Assembly (NCBI GenBank): GCA_964614575.1
Contig: CAZTLX010000154.1
Coordinates: forward strand, 1-10,900
Reading direction: 5' to 3'
Length of the DNA stretch: 10,900 nucleotides
From: JBGTLW01 sp964614575
GTDB lineage: Bacteria > Planctomycetota > Phycisphaerae > Phycisphaerales > Phycisphaeraceae
Shown here: one piece after another, positions 7,053-10,900 of the stretch
How the letters are laid out: each line of letters opens with the position of its first letter
How positions within the stretch are numbered: the stretch's first letter is position 1
The notes under the pieces: generated by a model
What the model was told of the DNA's origin: nothing
The model's input: only the letters and a program-made list of their open reading frames with translations
The model's database searches: none
Translations under genes and position numbers: made by a program

Positions 7053-7628
7053 ATGACGTCTTCACCCCACGAACCCGACCTCTGGCCCGCCTGGCGCACC
7101 GCCGCGCAGCGCCCCGACATCGACGCGGCGCTGCGTGACCTCTACGCCCGCCTCGACGCCGCCATCGCCGCCCGCGGGCCGACCTGCTGGCAGTCGGGCA
7201 AGTGCTGCCACTTCGACGCGTACGACCACCTGCTCTACGTCACCGGTTTGGAGATCGCATGGTTTTTGCAACAGGGTCCGGGGATCAGGGATCAGGGATC
7301 AGCAGAAAGGCATCAAGACAACCAGCCCCCGTCCCTTGCCTTGCCCCTGATCCCTGATCCCCGTTCCCTGAACCCTCTTCCGCCCGCGTGTCCTTACCAG
7401 CAGGACCACCGCTGCTCGACCCACGCCATCCGCCCGCTGGGTTGCCGGGTGTTCTTCTGCCAGGAAGGCACGCAGGACTGGCAGCAACAGCTTTACGAGC
7501 AGTTCCTCGACGAGCTGCGCCGCCTGCACGATGCGCACCAGCTCGAATACCGCTACATGGAATGGCGCGCCGGCCTGCGCGACGCCGCAAGCGCCGATCA
7601 AACATACGCCAGCAATTCCGACGGGTGA
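7053..7628 (+). CDS. YkgJ-family cysteine-cluster protein (second copy) with an in-frame palindromic insertion
   Basis: A 191-residue cytoplasmic protein. Cysteines fall as C45-x5-C51-C52 (TCWQSGKCCHF), C113, C121, C131 in RPLGCRVFFC and C136. This is a different spacing from the first copy, so it belongs to another subfamily of the Zn/Fe-chelating group. Between the segment VTGLEIAWFLQQ and CPYQQDHRC, residues about 74-108 are encoded by a 104-bp inverted repeat and read as a proline-rich, low-complexity linker (GPGIRDQGS... SLALPLIPDPRS). The frame stays open, so the protein is probably still made, with the insert at a point where the metal-binding halves join. The start at ATG 7053 has no clear Shine-Dalgarno or -10 box. 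Its last 31 bases overlap the convergent phosphatase gene. Confidence 0.83.
   Translation: MTSSPHEPDLWPAWRTAAQRPDIDAALRDLYARLDAAIAARGPTCWQSGKCCHFDAYDHLLYVTGLEIAWFLQQGPGIRDQGSAERHQDNQPPSLALPLIPDPRSLNPLPPACPYQQDHRCSTHAIRPLGCRVFFCQEGTQDWQQQLYEQFLDELRRLHDAHQLEYRYMEWRAGLRDAASADQTYASNSDG
7273..7376. repeat. Inverted-repeat element inserted inside a coding region
   Basis: The left arm, 7273-7302 (starts AGGGTCCG, ends GGGATCAGGGATCAG), and the right arm, 7347-7376, agree at 26 of 30 positions when one is reverse-complemented, around a 44-base centre. The arms are built from the heptamer GGGATCA in tandem. The element encodes residues about 74-108 of the second YkgJ protein. It recalls the protein-coding palindromic elements of Rickettsia in behaviour, not in sequence. 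Confidence 0.85.
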
Positions 7629-8263
7629 TGGATGATCGCGTCCGCCCCGCCGTCGCGCAGCTCCGCCTCGTCGCGAAAGCCCCACGTCACGCCGACGGTG
7701 AAGAACCCCGCCGCGGTGCCCGTGAGCATGTCCGCCCGCGTGTCGCCGACATACAGCCACGCCTCCGGCTCGATGCCCAGCTCGGCGGCGATCTCCAGCG
7801 CTGCACGCGGGTCGGGCTTCACCGCGTACCCCTCGCGATGCCCGCGCACCGCGTCCCACCCCCATCGGCCAAAAAGCGTCTGCACCATCTCCGTGCAGCG
7901 GTCGTCCGGCTTGTTGCTCATCACCGCGAGCCTCCGCCCCCGCCGCGTCAGCTCATCGAGCAGGTCGGGGATGCCCGCGTACGGCCGGCTGTGGTCGTAT
8001 TGATGCGCGGCCAGGTGCTGCTTGAACGTGGCGACCGCGGGGCCGATCAGCGCCGCGTCGTCGGTGCCCAGCGCGGCGCGGAAGAGGTTTTCCACGCCCT
8101 GCCCCACGAAATAGCGGTAGCGGGGCAGGTCGTGCGGCGGCCGGCCGAGCTGCGCCAGCGCGTGATTCGCGGCGTGGGCCAGGTCCTCCAGGGTGTCGGC
8201 GAGTGTCCCGTCGAGGTCGAACATCACGCCGCGGATCGCTTGCTCGGGTGCATCGGGGGGCAT
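7598..8263 (-). CDS. HAD-superfamily phosphatase, phosphoglycolate phosphatase-like
   Basis: A 221-residue hydrolase that should remove phosphate from a small phosphorylated metabolite, classically 2-phosphoglycolate. Motif I is FDLDGTLADT with nucleophile Asp16 and acid Asp18. Motif II is in LAVMSNKPDD, the motif III Lys in AVKPDP, and motif IV is YVGDTRADM. The helical cap of the Gph/PGMB type lies between motif I and II (residues about 25-90). All catalytic residues are present and the length is typical. The substrate is not certain: HAD phosphatases are often promiscuous, so I give no symbol. The start at ATG 8263 has no Shine-Dalgarno, but TACACT lies 7 bases upstream. The last 31 bases overlap the end of the second YkgJ gene tail to tail. 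A separate promoter drives the divergent flavin reductase gene. Confidence 0.9.
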   Translation of the reverse strand: MPPDAPEQAIRGVMFDLDGTLADTLEDLAHAANHALAQLGRPPHDLPRYRYFVGQGVENLFRAALGTDDAALIGPAVATFKQHLAAHQYDHSRPYAGIPDLLDELTRRGRRLAVMSNKPDDRCTEMVQTLFGRWGWDAVRGHREGYAVKPDPRAALEIAAELGIEPEAWLYVGDTRADMLTGTAAGFFTVGVTWGFRDEAELRDGGADAIIHHPSELLAYV

Positions 8264-8270
8264 GGCGGGG

Positions 8271-8276
8271 AGTGTA
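8271..8276 (-). promoter_or_regulatory. -10 hexamer TACACT for the HAD phosphatase
   Basis: TACACT on the minus strand is followed by CCCCGCC (7 bases) and then the ATG at 8263, implying a leaderless message. The -35 region shows no good match. Confidence 0.5.
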
Positions 8277-8291
8277 GTTGAACGCGCGGCT

Positions 8292-8320
8292 TTGCACGTG
8301 CCCGCGATCCCGCCTATCTT
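8292..8320 (+). promoter_or_regulatory. Promoter for the flavin reductase gene
   Basis: TTGCAC (8292-8297) and TATCTT (8315-8320) are spaced by 17 bases. The start would lie near 8327, giving a leader of about 29 bases that includes the Shine-Dalgarno GGAGG at 8347-8351. The boxes are imperfect, but spacing and leader agree. Confidence 0.45.
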
Positions 8321-8355
8321 TCACACGGGCATCATCCATCCGCTGCGGAGGCAGT

Positions 8356-8871
8356 ATGAGCGGCAACCGCGGGCAACCGCAACCCGAAGGCCAGGCGCGA
8401 GCACAGATCAGCGAAGCGCTGGGCCAGATCCCTTCCGGAATCTTCGTCATCACCGCGGAGCATGAGGAGCGGCGGCTGGGCATGATCGCCGGCTGGGTGC
8501 AGCAGGTCTGCTTCGAGCCGCCGATGGTTTCGGTCGCCATCGCCAAGGGCCGATCCATCATGCCGCTGATCAGCGAGTCGCGCAAGTTCGCGGTGTGTCA
8601 GCTCGGCGAGGCCGACCGGCTGCTGCTGCGCAAGTTCTCCAAGCCCGATGAGGTCGGCGACGACCCGTTCCTCGGCCACGAGTTGATCCACGGCAAGCTG
8701 CACCCGCTGCCCATCCTCGCCAACACCGCCGGCTACCTCGAGTGCGAACTCGCCTGCCACATGGACTTCGAGGGCGACCACGACCTGTTCGTCGGCATCA
8801 TCCGCGGCGCGGGCGTCCGCAAGGACGCCAAGCCCATGCTGCACCTGCGCGACGACGGGTTTGCGTATTGA
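8356..8871 (+). CDS. Flavin reductase-like, FMN-binding split-barrel protein
   Basis: A 171-residue protein of the flavin reductase-like family, which binds FMN or FAD and reduces flavin with NAD(P)H or acts as a flavodoxin-like carrier. The conserved core is visible: IPSGIFVITAEHEERRLGM (about 26-44), AGWVQQVCFEPPMVSVAI (about 45-62) and ISESRKFAVCQLGE, then the strand pair ILANTAGYLECEL and HDLFVGIIRGAGV at the usual place. The start at ATG 8356 is set by GGAGG four bases before it, the clearest ribosome site in the window; an upstream ATG (8278) would add 26 non-family residues. It has no obvious partner gene in a shared operon. Which oxygenase or acceptor uses the reduced flavin cannot be told. 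Confidence 0.87.
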   Translation: MSGNRGQPQPEGQARAQISEALGQIPSGIFVITAEHEERRLGMIAGWVQQVCFEPPMVSVAIAKGRSIMPLISESRKFAVCQLGEADRLLLRKFSKPDEVGDDPFLGHELIHGKLHPLPILANTAGYLECELACHMDFEGDHDLFVGIIRGAGVRKDAKPMLHLRDDGFAY

Positions 8872-8892
8872 ATCGCAGAAATCAGTGAAAAC

Positions 8893-9042
8893 GCAGGAAG
8901 CGCAGACATCAGGATGCGCCGCCCTTCGATGATGGGGTATTGTGAATAACCACCCAAGCCCGCCGCTGCGCAGCGCAGCGGAGTTGCGGCGGGGTATGGA
9001 GTGGCCCCGATGCCTGCGCTCCCTGCGTTCTGCGCTTCCTGC
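8893..9042. repeat. Composite inverted repeat enclosing copy C of the palindromic element
   Basis: GCAGGAAGCGCAGA (8893-8906) recurs exactly in reverse complement at 9029-9042. Inward, ACATCAGG on the left answers GCATCGGG (reverse complement) on the right, the right arm carrying an extra 15-16 base partial duplication. The enclosed DNA contains the smaller palindromic element at 8949-8998. The whole unit looks like a nested, non-coding insertion filling most of the 185-bp gap. Confidence 0.65.
8949..8998 (+). repeat. Dispersed palindromic element, copy C
   Basis: It runs AACCACCCAAGCCCGCCGC, TGCGCAGCGCAG, CGGAGTTGCGGCGGGGTA. It shares ends and arms with copies A and B but has a shorter centre, TGCGCAGCGCAG in place of the CCCC..GGGG stem. 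The arms CCCGCCGC and GCGGCGGG are exact complements. Confidence 0.78.
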
Positions 9043-9044
9043 TT

Positions 9045-9050
9045 TACAAT
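9045..9050 (+). promoter_or_regulatory. -10 hexamer TACAAT for the siroheme decarboxylase-like gene
   Basis: TACAAT is followed by GCTCGC and the ATG at 9057, giving a six-base gap and no leader. The hexamer begins three bases after the right arm of the composite repeat, so the repeat supplies the -35 region. Confidence 0.55.
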
Positions 9051-9056
9051 GCTCGC

Positions 9057-10208
9057 ATGCCCTCCCCCGCCCCCCCGTCCGTACCCGTCTCGACCGACGA
9101 CCCGATCAACGCCGCGATCCTCCGGGTCTCCGAAGACCAGATCCAGGGCTTTAGCGCGACGCCCTTCGCGGACATCGCCGAGCAATCCGGCGTGCCATTG
9201 GACACCGTACTGGCGCGCATCGCCGCGATGCTCGATGCGGGCGTGATCCGCCGCGTGCGGCAGACGATCATGGCCACCTCGCTCGCGCCCGGCGCCCTGG
9301 TCGCCTGGCGCGTCCCCGCCGACAGACTCAACGACGCCTTCGCGTGGATGAGCGCGAACGATCCGTTCACCGGGCACGTGGTGATCCGCACGACCGATGA
9401 AGCGACCGCGGGCTCGGCGTATCGGCTGTGGACCACGCTCAAGGTGCCGCAGGGCTATTCGATGCAGAAGCACGGCGAGCTGCTGTGCGCCAAGACGGGG
9501 GCCGAGGCGTTTCGGCTGATGCCGGCCAAGAAGATGTTCGCGCTGGGCGTGGGCCACCTCCGCCGGCGCAAGCTGGAGCCGGGCGACAAGTCCGATCAAC
9601 CCGGCCGGGTGATCGACACCACGATCGTGGCGTTGGATGAGTTGGAGTGGCGGGTGCTCGCGGCGATCAAGCGCGAGCTTTCGCTCGACGAGATCGCCCC
9701 CGACCCGTGGCGCCGCTGGGCCGCGGAGATCGGCCTGCCGCTCGACGCGTTTCTGAGGGTCGGTCAACGGCTCAATGAGAAGGGCGTGATCGGCCGTTTC
9801 TCCACGTTCCTCGAACACGTCAAGAAGGTCAAGGCCAACGACGATCAGGCGGTGACGCGCTACAACGCGCTGTTCCACTGGCGCGTGCCGGCGGGCCGGG
9901 AGATGGCCGCGGGCCTGGAGGTCGGGCGCTTCCACTGCATGACGCACGCCTACTGGCGCGAGGGCGGTCCGGAGTTTCAGAACGTGAACATCATGGGCGT
10001 GTGCCACGGCCTGGAGAAGGACAAGGTGCTGGCGCAAAAGGCGGCGATCGATGAGCACCTCGATGCGGTGGGGATCGGCGTCGAATACACCAACGTCTTC
10101 TGGGGCGGCCGCAGCGAGATCAAGCCCAGCGAGATCATGCCGGAGGTGTACGAGGCGTGGTGCGCGGGGATGGGGGTCGAGCCGGGTACAATGCGGTTCG
10201 CCCCATAA
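9057..10208 (+). CDS. Fused AhbA/AhbB-type siroheme decarboxylase-like protein
   Basis: A 383-residue protein of two Lrp/AsnC-like modules. In the alternative heme pathway AhbA and AhbB together decarboxylate siroheme to 12,18-didecarboxysiroheme; NirD/L/G/H are relatives for heme d1. Module 1 has a winged-helix part (TPFADIAEQSGVPLDTVLARI then AGVIRRVRQTI, about 35-72) and an effector-like part with AYRLWTTLKV (121-130). Module 2 repeats the plan: WRRWAAEIGLPLDAFLRVGQRL, KGVIGRFSTF (242-251), ALFHWRVPAG, and FHCMTHAYWR (292-301), where H297 matches the conserved His of the family. The equivalent site in module 1 reads HVVIRTTDEA, without that His. Usual subunits are about 150-200 residues, so this is a natural fusion. 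A plain regulator is the main alternative. The 3' end contains a promoter for the next gene. Confidence 0.78.
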   Translation: MPSPAPPSVPVSTDDPINAAILRVSEDQIQGFSATPFADIAEQSGVPLDTVLARIAAMLDAGVIRRVRQTIMATSLAPGALVAWRVPADRLNDAFAWMSANDPFTGHVVIRTTDEATAGSAYRLWTTLKVPQGYSMQKHGELLCAKTGAEAFRLMPAKKMFALGVGHLRRRKLEPGDKSDQPGRVIDTTIVALDELEWRVLAAIKRELSLDEIAPDPWRRWAAEIGLPLDAFLRVGQRLNEKGVIGRFSTFLEHVKKVKANDDQAVTRYNALFHWRVPAGREMAAGLEVGRFHCMTHAYWREGGPEFQNVNIMGVCHGLEKDKVLAQKAAIDEHLDAVGIGVEYTNVFWGGRSEIKPSEIMPEVYEAWCAGMGVEPGTMRFAP

Positions 10209-10212
10209 GGAG
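10187..10212 (+). promoter_or_regulatory. Promoter -10 and Shine-Dalgarno for the antitoxin gene
   Basis: TACAAT (10187-10192) lies within the last codons of the preceding gene and AAGGAG (10207-10212) is six bases before the ATG at 10219. The toxin-antitoxin pair can thus be transcribed on its own with a leader of roughly 20 bases. Confidence 0.5.
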
Positions 10213-10218
10213 TCTTCG

Positions 10219-10443
10219 ATGGCAACGAACGACTGGCGGGAACGCATCGTGTGTGAGCCGGACCTGCACCACGGCGAGCCGTGCATCAAGGGCACGCGCA
10301 TCCCCGTGGCGGTCCTCGTGTCCAGCCTTGCGGATATGTCTCAGGAAGAACTACTCAGCGCGTACCCGCAACTGGAGCCAGACGACATTCGTGCCGCGCT
10401 GCATTACGCGGCCGAAGCCTCTCACCGATCACTGGTCGCGTGA
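10219..10443 (+). CDS. DUF433-family antitoxin-like protein
   Basis: A 74-residue DUF433 protein, a small winged-helix-type family usually paired with a PIN-like toxin. The family core is clear: RIVCEPDLHHGEPCIKGTRI (about 9-28, with the typical P.IKGTRIPV box), VLVSSLADMSQEELLSAYPQL and DDIRAALHYAAE. The usual member is 70-80 residues, so this one is complete. The start is fixed by AAGGAG six bases upstream. Its TGA overlaps the GTG of the toxin gene as GTGA, the normal arrangement for coupled antitoxin-toxin translation. It should bind and neutralise the toxin and may repress the operon; both are inferences from the family. No palindromic operator was found at the promoter. Confidence 0.88.
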   Translation: MATNDWRERIVCEPDLHHGEPCIKGTRIPVAVLVSSLADMSQEELLSAYPQLEPDDIRAALHYAAEASHRSLVA

Positions 10444-10817
10444 TCGTGCCCCTCGTCGTCAAACTCGACGAAGCTCTCTCGGACCTTCTCGCGGCTCCGC
10501 TGGCGGAATATCAGTACGAAGCGAGGACGGTGCGTGGGCAAAATTGGGGCGGGCTGAAGGACCCGGACCTTTGGCCGAGGGTACAGGAAGAAGGCGCGTT
10601 CTTTGTCACCGCTGACCGAGGTTTTGCTGACCTGCGCGACTACCCGCCGGGCAGCCACGCCGGCATCCTGCTTCTGCGCCCTGACCGCGAGAGTCTCTAC
10701 GCGTACCTTGCGCTTTTGCGCTCGGTGCTTGATCGTCACGACCTCGAATCGCTGCGCGGCTGCACCGTCGTCGCCACGAATCAGCGTATCCGCATTCGGC
10801 GACAACCCCTGCAATGA
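10440..10817 (+). CDS. DUF5615-family PIN-like toxin (probable RNase)
   Basis: A 125-residue protein of the PIN-like DUF5615 group, the usual partner of DUF433. The N-terminus is VVKLDEALSDLLAAPLAE, where typical members have FLIDENLP.L, so the first acid is the Asp of KLDEAL. FFVTADRGFADLRDYPPG matches the family's L.T.D.DF.. signature with a second acidic pair, and GILLLRPD follows. The W in DPDLWPRVQEEG replaces the usual 'DEEILAFA' acid context. The start at GTG 10440 overlaps the antitoxin stop; GTG 10446 is also possible. Predicted function is metal-dependent cleavage of RNA, inhibiting growth when free of antitoxin. Activity here is inferred only. It ends 22 bases before truA. Confidence 0.82.
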   Translation: MIVPLVVKLDEALSDLLAAPLAEYQYEARTVRGQNWGGLKDPDLWPRVQEEGAFFVTADRGFADLRDYPPGSHAGILLLRPDRESLYAYLALLRSVLDRHDLESLRGCTVVATNQRIRIRRQPLQ

Positions 10818-10824
10818 TCCTCGT

Positions 10825-10830
10825 TACACT
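10825..10830 (+). promoter_or_regulatory. -10 hexamer TACACT for truA
   Basis: TACACT stands 9 bases before the TTG at 10840, the only possible nearby start in the truA frame. It is the same hexamer as used at 8271-8276 and 3019-3024. No -35 is visible. Confidence 0.4.
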
Positions 10831-10839
10831 TGCCGCACC

Positions 10840-10900
10840 TTGGCCACGCAGCGTTACAAACTCACCCTCGCGTATGACGGCAGCGGGTTTCACGGGTGGC
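10840..10900 (+). CDS. truA: tRNA pseudouridine synthase A, N-terminal fragment (runs off the window)
   Basis: Only about 20 codons are inside the window. Read from a TTG at 10840 the protein begins LATQRYKLTLAYDGSGFHGW (start Leu written as encoded), and the YDG(S/T).(F/Y).GW box is the conserved opening of TruA, which makes pseudouridine at positions 38-40 of the tRNA anticodon arm. No ATG or GTG lies in this frame upstream, and the frame holds no alternative start before the box. The TTG start is supported by TACACT 9 bases upstream but has no Shine-Dalgarno. The catalytic Asp lies beyond the edge. Recognition rests on the N-terminal box alone. Confidence 0.8.
   Translation, partial: MATQRYKLTLAYDGSGFHGW

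Noticed and set aside
8278..8355. Longer flavin reductase starting at ATG 8278
   Set aside because: A GGAGG site lies correctly before ATG 8356 and the extra 26 residues do not fit the family; the stretch holds the promoter.
8733..10301. 522-codon minus-strand open frame
   Set aside because: Covers the antisense of the siroheme decarboxylase-like gene and of a repeat-filled gap; Arg/His/Leu-rich with no motif.

Overview
The window is GC-rich bacterial chromosome, densely packed with short gaps and many GTG/TTG starts. The style (a large secreted carbohydrate-type protein, pseudouridine synthases, CxxC-cluster proteins, few Shine-Dalgarno sites) suggests a planctomycete, probably of the Phycisphaerae type. 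That placement is inference from gene style, not from a marker gene. I see no rRNA, tRNA, CRISPR array, transposase or phage gene, and no stretch over 300 bases lacks a gene.

Layout. Positions 1-51 lie downstream of the first gene and show only G-rich sequence with no clear terminator. A minus-strand gene (52-2829) encodes a large secreted protein with glycosidase-like architecture. A 233-bp divergent gap (2830-3062) carries promoters for both sides and the first copy (inverted) of a palindromic repeat. Then come, on the plus strand, an unknown lipoprotein (3063), a membrane-anchored TPR protein (3597) and an RluA-type pseudouridine synthase (4358), the last two overlapping by one base. A 138-bp convergent gap holds a long inverted repeat. 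It is followed by a minus-strand PduO-type cobalamin adenosyltransferase (5735-6313), two plus-strand YkgJ-type cysteine-cluster genes (6398, 7053), a minus-strand HAD phosphatase (7598-8263), a plus-strand flavin reductase-like gene (8356), a fused two-module siroheme decarboxylase-like gene (9057), a DUF433/DUF5615-type toxin-antitoxin pair (10219, 10440) and the first codons of truA (10840).

How the genes may work together. The adenosyltransferase acts on a corrinoid, the AhbA/AhbB-like protein on siroheme, the flavin reductase-like protein on flavin, and the YkgJ proteins carry cysteine clusters thought to bind Zn or Fe. A loose tetrapyrrole/metal/redox theme therefore runs from about 5.7 to 10.2 kb, but strand changes show it is not one operon. 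The 3.6-5.6 kb pair is probably co-transcribed.

Most notable signals. (1) A 47-55 nt palindromic element occurs three times in intergenic gaps (2889-2943 inverted, 6951-7003, 8949-8998). (2) A 104-bp inverted-repeat element sits inside the second YkgJ gene and is translated in frame. (3) At six genes a TANNNT-like -10 hexamer stands only 6-9 bases before the start codon, which implies leaderless or nearly leaderless mRNAs. Other genes here use ordinary leaders with GGAGG-type sites. (4) The promoter of the siroheme decarboxylase-like gene is nested against the arm of another inverted repeat.
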